In this document: positions 25,160 to 33,037 of the stretch, in pieces
Layout: each line of letters begins with the position of its first letter
How positions within the stretch are numbered: position 1 is the first letter of the stretch
Assembly: GCA_029550345.1 (NCBI GenBank)
Contig: JAKPHK010000038.1
Span: forward strand, 1-64,000
DNA: 64,000 nucleotides
Reading direction: 5' to 3'
From: Pseudomonadota bacterium
GTDB taxonomy: Bacteria; Pseudomonadota; Alphaproteobacteria; Sphingomonadales; Sphingomonadaceae
Position numbers and translations under genes: made by a program
Notes under the pieces: generated by a model
Told to the model about the DNA's origin: nothing
Seen by the model: only the letters and a program-made list of their open reading frames with translations
Databases searched by the model: none

Positions 25160-26745
25160 TGTGCTCCTGCCGCCATGTCCTTGGCCCAGCGGTAATCCTG
25201 CTTGCCGGCGGGCGAACGCTTGACCTCGTCCACCCAGACCAGGGCCTTGGGCAGCTTGTATCCGGCCAGCTTGCCGGACAGGTAGGTCTTGATCTCCTCA
25301 TAGGGCGGACGCGCCGCACCGGCGCGCGGCGATACCACCGCGATTACCCGTTCGCCCCAGCGTTCGTCCGGCTGCCCGGCGACCACCGCATCAAAGATGG
25401 CTGGATGGGTGCGCAGCGCCTCTTCGACTTCCTCGGGGAAGACCTTTTCCCCGCCGGTGTTGATGCAGGTCGATCCGCGCCCGAAGACGGTGATCATGCC
25501 ATCCGCATCGAGCCGCCCGGCATCGCCCGACACGGCCCACAGCGTGCCGTCGATCATCACGAATGTCTCGGCGGTCTTCACCGGATCGTTATAGTAGCCG
25601 ATCGGGGTATTGCCGGTGCGGGCAATTAGGCCGGTTTCGCCGACCTTGCCCAGCCGGCCATCGACCACGATCTGCTGCTGGGCATTGGCCGGCAGGCGCA
25701 TCACGCCTTCGTCCGACTTTTCGGCCGTACCGGACATGCCGGTTTCCGAAGAGCCGAGTCCGTCGGTGATGTTCGCGCTGGGCACCAGCGCTTTCAGATC
25801 GTCCTTCAGATGCTGCGAGAACACCGCCCCGCCCGAACCGAGGTTCATGACTGCCGACAGGTTCCAGCGCCCCGGATGGGCGCGCAGGCAATCGCGCAGC
25901 GGGGTCGCCATGGCATCGCCGACGAACTGGATCAGGTTGGCCCCCTCGCGCTCGGCGATATCGAACACCCGTTCGGGATCGAACACCCGGCCTTCATCGA
26001 GGATGATCGTCACCCCGTTGAGCAGCGCGCTCCACAGCGCCCACATCGCCGCCATGTGCATCAGCGGAGCGAGCGGGAACATCTTGAGCGGATAGCCGTC
26101 GCGCGCGCGGCTTTCGATGTCCTGCGGCTGCTGGATCGGGCCGTGCGGGTTGAAATACCCCGCCCCGCCGGCACAGGCGAAAACGAAAGCCCGGTGCGGC
26201 CACATCACGCCCTTGGGCATGCCGGTGGTGCCGCCCGTGTAGCACAGCAGATAGTCCTCCTCGCTGCGCTCCCACGGTCCGCCCGGCTCATGCGCGAGGA
26301 GCTCGGCATAAGGAACCGACCCGGCAATATCCGCGCCCGACCCGTCCTCGACCGCGACGGTCAGCTTCAGCGTCGGCACGTCGGCCCGCAGGTCGCGGAT
26401 GATGGGAGAGAACCCCGCGCCGTGGATGATTGCCACGCTGTCGGCATTGGTGAAGAGATAGCGCAGCTCGTCCGCGCGGTAGCGGTAATTGACGTTATAG
26501 GGCACCGCGCCCAGCTTGCAGGCGGCAATGAACGCCTCGAGATAGGCCGGGCAGTTGTAGAGGTAGAGCGCGACCGCGTCGCCGCGCCCCACGCCGTGCG
26601 CGGCAAGGCCCGCGGCCAGCCGGTCGCACCGTTCGTCCAGTTCCGCAAAGGTCAGCCGCTCGTTCGCGCCGATCAGCGCGATCCGGTCGGGGACCGTCCG
26701 TGCGACTGTCTCGAACAGGTCGGCAAGGTGGAACCGGCCGGCCAT
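25156..26745 (-). CDS. Acyl-CoA synthetase 2 (FadD17/FadD19-like)
   Basis: 529 residues. Motifs: YTGGTTGMPKGVMWPHRAF (with TGG in place of TSG in the P-loop, as in mycobacterial FadD19-type ligases), LGSSETGMSG, SGDAGRLDADGMITVFGRG, NTGGEKVFPEEVEEAL and SPAGKQDYRW. FadD19/FadD17 and relatives are known as steroid side-chain CoA ligases, which supports a bile-acid or sterol side-chain substrate here. It is separated by 1 nt from the upstream SDR and overlaps the downstream ligase. Confidence 0.87.
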   Translation of the reverse strand: MAGRFHLADLFETVARTVPDRIALIGANERLTFAELDERCDRLAAGLAAHGVGRGDAVALYLYNCPAYLEAFIAACKLGAVPYNVNYRYRADELRYLFTNADSVAIIHGAGFSPIIRDLRADVPTLKLTVAVEDGSGADIAGSVPYAELLAHEPGGPWERSEEDYLLCYTGGTTGMPKGVMWPHRAFVFACAGGAGYFNPHGPIQQPQDIESRARDGYPLKMFPLAPLMHMAAMWALWSALLNGVTIILDEGRVFDPERVFDIAEREGANLIQFVGDAMATPLRDCLRAHPGRWNLSAVMNLGSGGAVFSQHLKDDLKALVPSANITDGLGSSETGMSGTAEKSDEGVMRLPANAQQQIVVDGRLGKVGETGLIARTGNTPIGYYNDPVKTAETFVMIDGTLWAVSGDAGRLDADGMITVFGRGSTCINTGGEKVFPEEVEEALRTHPAIFDAVVAGQPDERWGERVIAVVSPRAGAARPPYEEIKTYLSGKLAGYKLPKALVWVDEVKRSPAGKQDYRWAKDMAAGAQ

Positions 26746-26746
26746 G

Positions 26747-27616
26747 TCAGTAGACGGCGGCCGGGTTCTTGGGCCGCGGGCTGCCCAGCATGTCGCGGTA
26801 GCTGGGCTTTTCCCGGCCGCGGTCGGTCACGCCCAGTTCCCTGGCGATTTCCGCGCCGATCAGGGTCTGGCCGGAGAGCTCGTCGCGGTTGGGGGCCTTG
26901 CTGATCGCATCGATGATGTGGGCGGTGAATTCGGGGTTCTCCGCCGCGTCGATGAAGCCCTCGTACTGTTCCGGGTTGGTCTTCTGCGCGATCAGCGAGC
27001 GTTCGGTGACCAGCGGACCCATCCAGATCGAAACGGTCGTCACCCCGGTGCCGCGCAGGTCGTGCTCCATATCGTGGGCGAACTTGTCGACCCCCGCCTT
27101 CTGCGCGCCGTAGGCCGGGCCGTGCATGTAGCATGAGCCGCCGAAGGACGAGCCGAACGCGATCACGCCCGAACCGCGCTTCACCATCATCCGCGCCGCG
27201 TGCCAGCTGGCAACATAGGCGCTGCGCAGCCCGACATCGAGAATCTTCACCGCGTCGAGTTCCTTCTCCCAGAAGGGCTTCTTCTCGATCAACTGGTGGT
27301 GGATGTAGGTGGCATTGTTGACCAGCACGTCGAGGTGGCCCTGCTCGCGCTCGATCCGTTCGAACAGCGCGGCGACCTGGGCATCGTCGGCATGGTCGCA
27401 CATCACGGCAATGCCCTTGCCCCCTGCCGCGGTGACTTCGGCGGCGGTTTCGGCAACCGTGCCGGGCAGGACCGTGCCGTCCCAGCCCTTGGCATCGCCG
27501 GGCGCAACGGTGCGGCCGGTGACATAGACGGTATAGCCCAGCTCACCAAAGCCGCGGGCAATCCCGCGACCCGCGCCGCGGCTGGCGCCGGTGACGAGTG
27601 CTACCTTTGTCGTCAT
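26747..27616 (-). CDS. Short-chain dehydrogenase/reductase (DHRS1-like)
   Basis: 289 residues from ATG 27616 (MTTKVALVTGASRGAG; SD GAGAGG), preferred over 27643. Cofactor motif TGASRGAGRGIA with R after beta-2 (VYVTGRTVAPGDAK), favouring NADP(H). NNAT, GSSFGGSCYMHGPAYGAQK gives the Ser and Tyr-x3-Lys residues. The length, the long C-terminal tail (GREKPSYRDMLGSPRPKN) and the WMGPLVTERS segment resemble the DHRS1 subgroup. First gene of the seven-gene minus-strand operon ending at 19629, with operator site 6 and a 14-bp palindrome upstream. Confidence 0.83.
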   Translation of the reverse strand: MTTKVALVTGASRGAGRGIARGFGELGYTVYVTGRTVAPGDAKGWDGTVLPGTVAETAAEVTAAGGKGIAVMCDHADDAQVAALFERIEREQGHLDVLVNNATYIHHQLIEKKPFWEKELDAVKILDVGLRSAYVASWHAARMMVKRGSGVIAFGSSFGGSCYMHGPAYGAQKAGVDKFAHDMEHDLRGTGVTTVSIWMGPLVTERSLIAQKTNPEQYEGFIDAAENPEFTAHIIDAISKAPNRDELSGQTLIGAEIARELGVTDRGREKPSYRDMLGSPRPKNPAAVY

Positions 27617-27637
27617 CCCAACCTCTCCCATGATTCG

Positions 27638-27651
27638 ACGCATTAATGCGT
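27638..27651. promoter_or_regulatory. Perfect 14-bp palindrome ACGCATTAATGCGT
   Basis: Two overlapping copies of the operator half-site core (ACGCA/TGCGT) head to head, 22 bp upstream of the SDR start at 27616, in addition to the 32-bp site at 27675. May be an extra regulator contact. Confidence 0.45.
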
Positions 27652-27674
27652 TTCGATGCGCTTATAGCGCCGCT

Positions 27675-27706
27675 TTGCGGATTTCAAACAGTATTTAGTT
27701 ACGCAA
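27675..27706. promoter_or_regulatory. Inverted repeat site 6 (TTGCGG-N20-ACGCAA), putative operator
   Basis: It lies 59 bp upstream of the SDR at 27616 (-) and overlaps the stop codon of the next gene upstream (27695). The constant 20-bp spacing is kept. Confidence 0.65.
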
Positions 27707-28456
27707 ATTGCGACGGTTCGGGCAAAACGCTTGGGCTTCGCGTGAAAGACGGCCTGAGGCAGTGTATTGCCCGGTCGGGATCACGTCGATGGTCCCGCGC
27801 TCGATGAAGCGGTCGCAGCTTTCCATCATGCGATCAAGGTTGGCCTTGAACCTGGCCGGATCACCGACGGCGTCGAAGAAGGCGAAGGGATCGGTCAGGG
27901 CTGCCTCGGCAAAGCACTCCTCAACGATGGCCGCATAGGGCGGCGCATTGTCGGTGAGCGGGCGAACGACAAGGTTCTGGACATATTCGAAGTTTGCCTG
28001 GGTCTCGATCGCCACCTGGGTATGGCGATCCTGCCAGAGTGCAAGCCATTCACCGTGCGAAAGGCGCTCGGGCAGCGTCAGGAAGGCCAATTGGGCCCAG
28101 CCGGCCGTGCGCTGGCCAGGCTTGGCCGGATGCGCTGTGTTGGCGATGATGGTTGATTCCGCCACGATCCAGCCGTGCCAATAGTCAGCGGCGGCCGAGA
28201 GGGCTGCGTCGATCCCACCGCGCAGCAGGCGGTTGGCCGATGGTAGCCAGAATTGCACCACGGCATCATGCTGCCGGGCACCGCGCGACTGGCGCAGGTG
28301 CGCGCCGGCTGCGCTGATCGCGTCCTCCAGATTGAGCCGGATATTGCTGGCTCCTGCGGCGGCCAAGGCTCCTGGCAGCCGCGCGAGGAGCCGGGCATTG
28401 AACGCGGCCCGGTCAGTACCGTCCGCAGACCAGAGCAGGGCGATGACCTTTTCCAT
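27695..28456 (-). CDS. EthD-like dimeric alpha-beta barrel protein, uncertain
   Basis: 253 residues if started at ATG 28456 (MEKVIALLWSADGTDRAAF), just after the upstream SDR stop; the track start 28492 overlaps that SDR. The opening pattern (KVIALLW...DRAAFNARLLARLP) and the repeated second half (LSHGEWLALWQDRHTQVAIETQ) look like two EthD/ferredoxin-like domains, as in small EthD family proteins often found with degradation genes. No catalytic residues can be named. It forms a two-gene unit with the SDR at 28464. Function not recognised. Confidence 0.6.
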   Translation of the reverse strand: MEKVIALLWSADGTDRAAFNARLLARLPGALAAAGASNIRLNLEDAISAAGAHLRQSRGARQHDAVVQFWLPSANRLLRGGIDAALSAAADYWHGWIVAESTIIANTAHPAKPGQRTAGWAQLAFLTLPERLSHGEWLALWQDRHTQVAIETQANFEYVQNLVVRPLTDNAPPYAAIVEECFAEAALTDPFAFFDAVGDPARFKANLDRMMESCDRFIERGTIDVIPTGQYTASGRLSREAQAFCPNRRNLRN

Positions 28457-28463
28457 CCGCCGG

Positions 28464-29225
28464 TCAGTCGAAATTGGCCTGCCCGCCATCAAGCGGGATC
28501 GTTGCGCCGGTCAGGTAGGCCATGTCCGATAAACATAATGCCGCGACAGCGCGGCCGATATCCTCTTCCAGCTTGCCGATCCGGCCGAGCGGGATCGTGC
28601 GGAAGAAGGCCTCGGCCTCTTCCGGATTGTTGGCGATCCACCATTTCAGGCCCGGGCTTTCGGCATGGGGCGCGATAGTGAGGACGCGAATGCCCTGCCG
28701 ACCCCATTCTGCTGCTGCCGCGCGGGTCAGTACCCGGGTTGCCTGCTTGACCGCGCCATAGGCGCCATAGCCGGTCATGTCCCAGCGGATCCCAGCCGAG
28801 GAGGCGAGGTTGACGATAACCCCGCCGCCCCGCGTCACCATGTGCGGGTGGGCCAGTTTCATAAGCCGGAAGCTGGCCAGCGGCCCGGATTCAAATCCAG
28901 CCAGGAAAGCCTCGTCGCTGACGTCCAGCAGTTTGCCGTTCGGCACTTCCTGGGCATTGTTCACCAGGATATCGAGCCCGCCGAAGTGCGCGACGGTCTG
29001 CGCCACCATGTTGGCCAGGCTGGCGGCATCCTTGACGTTTCCGGCAATCGCCATGGCACCGCCGCCGCGCTCGGCAATCAGGCCGCAGGACGTCTCCAGC
29101 TTGGCCAGGGTCCTGCCGGTTACCGCCACTTTTGCGCCGGCCGCTGCCAGCGCCAGGGCGATTCCCTGTCCGACCCCTTGCCCGGCACCCGTTACCAGTG
29201 CCACCTTGCCGGAAAGATCGGTCAT
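28464..29225 (-). CDS. Short-chain dehydrogenase/reductase
   Basis: 253 residues. TGAGQGVGQGIALAL cofactor motif with TGRT after beta-2 (NADP-type Arg), NNAQ in place of NNAG, NLASSAGI and YGAVK catalytic residues, C-terminal LTGATIPLDGGQANFD. The unusual TGYGAYGAVKQATR and HAESPGLKWWIANNPEEAEAFF segments form the substrate loop. It is divergent from the SDR-KstD operon at 29365, sharing operator site 7, and is followed by the EthD-like gene. Likely a hydroxysteroid or hydroxyacyl dehydrogenase; substrate unknown. Confidence 0.83.
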   Translation of the reverse strand: MTDLSGKVALVTGAGQGVGQGIALALAAAGAKVAVTGRTLAKLETSCGLIAERGGGAMAIAGNVKDAASLANMVAQTVAHFGGLDILVNNAQEVPNGKLLDVSDEAFLAGFESGPLASFRLMKLAHPHMVTRGGGVIVNLASSAGIRWDMTGYGAYGAVKQATRVLTRAAAAEWGRQGIRVLTIAPHAESPGLKWWIANNPEEAEAFFRTIPLGRIGKLEEDIGRAVAALCLSDMAYLTGATIPLDGGQANFD

Positions 29226-29245
29226 GCGCGTTCCTAACTCGAAAG

Positions 29246-29277
29246 ATTCGTAATTGTCAGACAGTTTGATTACGCAT
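29246..29277. promoter_or_regulatory. Inverted repeat site 7 (ATTCGT-N20-ACGCAT), putative operator
   Basis: A weaker left half but exact spacing, in the 139-bp divergent region between SDRs at 28464 (-) and 29365 (+). Extra half-sites CTGCGT and TTGCGT occur at 29300-29314. Confidence 0.55.
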
Positions 29278-29364
29278 TAGGTTGACAGTAACCGCATAGC
29301 TGCGTCAATTGCGTTCTTGAATATCCGCCAATCGGGCGGCAGATGAATTGGGGCAGGAGCGGGC

Positions 29365-30138
29365 ATGAGCCAGGATCTGAGCGGCAAGGTAGCCATTGTC
29401 ACCGGGGGAAGCGACGGAATCGGCCTTGCCACGGCCGCATTGCTGGCCCGGCGCGGCGCGCAGGTGGTAATCTGCGGCCGTCGGCAGGAGCTGCTCGATT
29501 CCGCCCGTGCACAGATCGAGAGCGAAGGCGGCAAGGTTGAGGCCGTGCAGCTCGACGTGACCGACTATCCCGCTTTCGAAGCCCTGATCGAGGATGTCGC
29601 CGCGCGCCACGGGCGGCTCGACATGCTGGTCAACAATGCCATGTCGACTCATTACGCTCCGATTGCCCGACTGAAGCTGGAACACTGGCGCAAGGACTTC
29701 GCGGTCAACAGCGAGGCCGTGTTCATCGGCACCAAGGCGGCGATGAAAGTCATGGCGGCCCAGGGCAAAGGCTCCATCGTCAACATCAGCTCCACCACCG
29801 CGATCCGGGCCATGGCGAACTATTCCAGCTATTCGGCATCCAAGGCCGCGCTGATCCAGTTCACCGCCGTCGCCGCGATGGAAGGCGCGCGGCAGGGCAT
29901 CCGGGTCAACGCCATTGTCCCCGGCCAGGTCAACACGGCAGCCACGCTGGACTTTGCCACCAAGGCCCCGGACCTTGCCGCCAAGACTGCCGACGCGATC
30001 CCGATGGGCCGCGGCGGGCAGCCTGAGGAACTGGCCGAAGCAATCGTCTTCATGCTGTCGGATGCTGCCAGCTACATCACCGGTGTGGCCCTGCCGGTCG
30101 ATGGCGGCAAGGCCGCGCAGCTCTACATTCCGTCCTGA
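29365..30138 (+). CDS. Short-chain dehydrogenase/reductase
   Basis: 257 residues. TGGSDGIGLATAAL cofactor site, CGRRQE after beta-2 (NADP-type), NNAM, NISSTTAIR, YSASKAAL for Tyr/Lys, VDGGKAAQLYIPS at the end. SD GGGGCAGGAGCGGGC precedes ATG 29365. It is 17 nt upstream of the KstD-like flavoprotein, so the two probably act in sequence: the SDR making a 3-ketosteroid or similar ketone and the flavoprotein introducing a double bond. Inference from adjacency. Confidence 0.84.
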   Translation: MSQDLSGKVAIVTGGSDGIGLATAALLARRGAQVVICGRRQELLDSARAQIESEGGKVEAVQLDVTDYPAFEALIEDVAARHGRLDMLVNNAMSTHYAPIARLKLEHWRKDFAVNSEAVFIGTKAAMKVMAAQGKGSIVNISSTTAIRAMANYSSYSASKAALIQFTAVAAMEGARQGIRVNAIVPGQVNTAATLDFATKAPDLAAKTADAIPMGRGGQPEELAEAIVFMLSDAASYITGVALPVDGGKAAQLYIPS

Positions 30139-30155
30139 AACGGGGAGCCCGCAGC

Positions 30156-31850
30156 ATGAGCGCCAGCTGGGACAAGGAAGTCGACGTTCTGGTCGTCGGT
30201 TCGGGCGCGGGCGGAATGCTGTCCGCGCTGGTCGCGGCGAAGAATCACGCCGACGTGCTGATTGTCGAGAAGGAAAAGCTGTGGGGCGGCACTTCTGCCA
30301 CCTCCGGCGCGGGGATCTGGATTCCGGCCAGCGACCAGGCCGCCGCGGCCGGCTTTCACGACAATGTCGACGATGCGTTCAAATATGTCCGCGCGCTATC
30401 CGCTGACAACGTGCCGGACGAGAACATCCGCGCCTATGTCGAGAATGCGTCGAAGATGCTGCGCTGGATGAGCAGCAACACCGAAATCGAATACCACGCC
30501 TTCCCCTATCCCGATTATCATGCCGAGAACCCCGGCGGTTCGCCGACCGGATACCGCACCCACATGCCGCTGCCGCTCGACGGCAAGCAGCTGGGCGACG
30601 ATGTCCGCACGCTGCGCTTTGCCTCTCCGGCGGCATCGCTGTTCGGCTATCTCAACTGGCACTTCGACGAGACCTACATCCTGCTGTTCCGGGCCAAAGG
30701 CTGGTGGTGGCATCTGGCCAAGAGCCTGATGCGCTACTGGCTGGACTGGCCGTTCCGCTTCACTTCGCGCAAGGATCGTCGCCTGACGCTGGGCAATGCC
30801 CTGGCGGGCGGGCTGCGGCTGGCGCTGAACAAGGCGAAAGTCCCGTTGTGGCTGGACAGCGGCCTGGAGGAACTGGTCAGCGAGAACGGCAGGGTTGTGG
30901 GCGCGGTGGTGCGCCGTGACGGCAAGGCCATGCGGATCAGGGCGCGCAAGGGCGTGATTCTGGCGGCAGGGGGCTTCGACAAGAACCAGGCGATGCGCGA
31001 TGTCCACGCGCCGCTCTATCCCAACGCGCTCTATTCCGGCGGGACCAGCGGCAACACCGGCGATGCGATCCGCGCCGGGCAGACTCTGGGCGCGGATACC
31101 ATGAACCTGCAATCGACCTGGGCCGCGCCGGTGTTCTACGTACCGGGCGAGGACCGCGGCCGGCTCTGCACGATCGAGCGGGCGCTCCCCGGCAGCCTGA
31201 TGGTCAACCAGCAGGGCGAACGCTATCTCAACGAAGCGGCCTCCTATCACATCACCGGCCAGCAGATGGCCCGCCGCCAGCGCGAACATGGCGATGCCAG
31301 CCCCAGCTGGTTCGTGTTCGATCACACCTATCGCCACAGCTACCCGGTCGGCCCGGTCTATCCGCTGGTGCCGGACTGGCTGCAGAACGGCATGGTCAAG
31401 ACGATCCTGAAGAAGGGGCGGACCATTGCCGAACTGGCTGAACAGATGGGTGTCGATCCGGCCCGGCTGGAAGCCACCATCGCCCGCTTCAACGCCAACG
31501 CCGAAAAGGGGGAAGACCCCGATTTTCACCGCGGCGAAGCGGCCTATGACAAGATGTATGGCGATCCGCGCGTCGCGCCCAACCCCTGCCTGCGCCCACT
31601 CACCAAGGGCCCGTTCTATGCCATGCCGATTTACCCCGGCGATATCGGCACCAATGGCGGGCTAAAGACCGATGCCCTGGCCCGCGTACTCGATGCCAAG
31701 GGCAAGCCGGTTGCCGGGCTTTATGCCATCGGCAACAGCGCGGCCTCGGCCATGGGTGAGAGCTATCCCGGCGCAGGCGTGACCATCGGTCCCGCGCTGA
31801 CGTTTGGCTATATCGCGGCGAACGACCTGACCGGGGCCAACGCAGAATAG
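30156..31850 (+). CDS. FAD-dependent 3-ketosteroid dehydrogenase-like flavoprotein (KstD family)
   Basis: 564 residues, length as for KstD. N-terminal FAD motif DVLVVGSGAGGMLSALVAAK, EKLWGGTSATSGAGIWIP as in KstD/fumarate-reductase flavoproteins, ILAAGGFDKNQAMR, and C-terminal GPFYAMPIYPGDIGTNGGLKTD, which carries the Tyr and the GTxGG signature of 3-ketosteroid dehydrogenases, then SYPGAGVTIGPALTFGYIAAND. Known role: delta1- (or delta4-) dehydrogenation of 3-ketosteroids using FAD. Odd: a Trp-rich amphipathic stretch KGWWWHLAKSLMRYWLDWPF near residues 188-207, suggesting membrane contact. Second gene of the operon starting at 29365. Confidence 0.85.
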   Translation: MSASWDKEVDVLVVGSGAGGMLSALVAAKNHADVLIVEKEKLWGGTSATSGAGIWIPASDQAAAAGFHDNVDDAFKYVRALSADNVPDENIRAYVENASKMLRWMSSNTEIEYHAFPYPDYHAENPGGSPTGYRTHMPLPLDGKQLGDDVRTLRFASPAASLFGYLNWHFDETYILLFRAKGWWWHLAKSLMRYWLDWPFRFTSRKDRRLTLGNALAGGLRLALNKAKVPLWLDSGLEELVSENGRVVGAVVRRDGKAMRIRARKGVILAAGGFDKNQAMRDVHAPLYPNALYSGGTSGNTGDAIRAGQTLGADTMNLQSTWAAPVFYVPGEDRGRLCTIERALPGSLMVNQQGERYLNEAASYHITGQQMARRQREHGDASPSWFVFDHTYRHSYPVGPVYPLVPDWLQNGMVKTILKKGRTIAELAEQMGVDPARLEATIARFNANAEKGEDPDFHRGEAAYDKMYGDPRVAPNPCLRPLTKGPFYAMPIYPGDIGTNGGLKTDALARVLDAKGKPVAGLYAIGNSAASAMGESYPGAGVTIGPALTFGYIAANDLTGANAE

Positions 31851-31851
31851 G

Positions 31852-32316
31852 TCACGCGGTCAAGGGATTGCTTCGCTCATCAATCCTGGCAAGCGTAACC
31901 GCGAAACCCAAGCGGGCACTCGAGTTGAGCGTTATTTCCTGATAGCGCTCAAACATCCCCTGAAGATGCTTGTCGATTTCCTCTTGAGTGTAATCAAGGG
32001 CATTGACGCTTGCAAAACCTTCCGCCTGCGCCATTCGGGCTGCGACTTCGCAATCGTCCACGCCGAAGAACACGCTCATGATGCCCTCGCCCTTGTGAGC
32101 AAGGAATTGAGAAACGGCGCTGTCATCTTCTCTGCCGGGCCTCGGTGCGCAGAGCTCGATTCCCGCATCCCAAGCAATCGATACGTTTATCCCGAATGGC
32201 TCACCAGTCCAGTGGGCGTCAACAAAGGTCGCGCCGAGCAGTGCACTGTATTCTCGCTTGGACTTCTCAAGATCGTGCACTGCAATCATCACACGATTCA
32301 CCCCTCTCAACCCCAT
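31852..32316 (-). CDS. VOC family (glyoxalase/dioxygenase superfamily) small protein
   Basis: 154 residues, SD GGGAGGCG. Single VOC-domain pattern: VNRVMIAVHDLEKSKREYSALLGATFVD at the N-terminus, GINVSIAWDAGIELCAPRPG, MSVFFGVDDCEVAARMAQAEG. Metal-ligand positions are not clear, so it may be a binding protein rather than an enzyme. Base composition and codon use look less GC-biased than in the neighbours, which hints at separate acquisition. It is convergent with the KstD-like gene with a single base between the stops, and 58 nt downstream of the SnoaL-like gene on the same strand. Confidence 0.7.
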   Translation of the reverse strand: MGLRGVNRVMIAVHDLEKSKREYSALLGATFVDAHWTGEPFGINVSIAWDAGIELCAPRPGREDDSAVSQFLAHKGEGIMSVFFGVDDCEVAARMAQAEGFASVNALDYTQEEIDKHLQGMFERYQEITLNSSARLGFAVTLARIDERSNPLTA

Positions 32317-32374
32317 GTCACGCCTCCCGATTTTCCGCGCTCATTTTGATCGTGTTCCCTCGTCGTGCTGTGCG

Positions 32375-33037
32375 CTAATCCGCCCGCACCTTCACCTTCG
32401 GCGCGGCGGCACCCCGGCGCATCGCGTTGAGGAAACCTTCTAGCGGTGCAGGCTCGGCCACCGGGCCGCCGTGGTCCCCTTCGCGCGCCCAGAATTCGGC
32501 ATAGCTCGGGAACAGCTTGTGGAAGTTGCCTTCCGCCCGGTCAGTGCCGGGCCAGCGCATCTTGTTCTCGCCCACCGGCGGCTTGTTGAGATCGGTCGCG
32601 TACCAGTAAAGCGGCAGGCGCCGGGCAAAGTACCAGCGCCCGTCTTGGCGGATGTAATCGTCGACATACATCATCTGCATGATCACCCATTCGTCCGCGC
32701 CGCCCGGCACCGGGGTTTCGTGCTCGTTCTTGGAATAGACCACACCGTGGGCATGATCGGGATCGTCGAATTCGATCACGTGGCCGCCGATGTGGTGCGA
32801 TGTGCCGGTAAAGGGCGAACGCAGCGTGTGGTCCATATAGGCCCGCAGCGCCTGGCGGCCGCTGGCATCCTTGCCGACCCGGACATCGGCCGGAAACAGC
32901 GAGACCATCGCGTCCATATCGCGCATGTCGAGCGCCAGGGCATATTTGGCCGGGAGCTGGCGGATCGCGTCGAGGGATTCCAGGCGGTCGATGCGGGCTT
33001 CAAGGTCAGTCATGGTCATGGCTCTCGTCGTAATCAT
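32375..33037 (-). CDS. SnoaL-like domain protein, possible steroid dehydratase
   Basis: 220 residues if started at ATG 33037, which overlaps the P450 stop (ATGA); ATG 33019 or 33013 are alternatives. SnoaL_4 pattern: LESLDAIRQLPAKYALALDMRDMDAMVSLF at the start, TSHHIGGHVIEFDDPDHAHGVVYSKNEHE, MMYVDDYIRQDGRWYFARRLPLYWYATD, and a longer tail with FPSYAEFWAREG. The helix with Y and the DMRDMD motif match small lyases/isomerases such as Hsh2-type dehydratases. It follows the P450 gene directly, so it may act on the hydroxylated product. Function is inferred. Confidence 0.72.
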   Translation of the reverse strand: MITTRAMTMTDLEARIDRLESLDAIRQLPAKYALALDMRDMDAMVSLFPADVRVGKDASGRQALRAYMDHTLRSPFTGTSHHIGGHVIEFDDPDHAHGVVYSKNEHETPVPGGADEWVIMQMMYVDDYIRQDGRWYFARRLPLYWYATDLNKPPVGENKMRWPGTDRAEGNFHKLFPSYAEFWAREGDHGGPVAEPAPLEGFLNAMRRGAAAPKVKVRAD

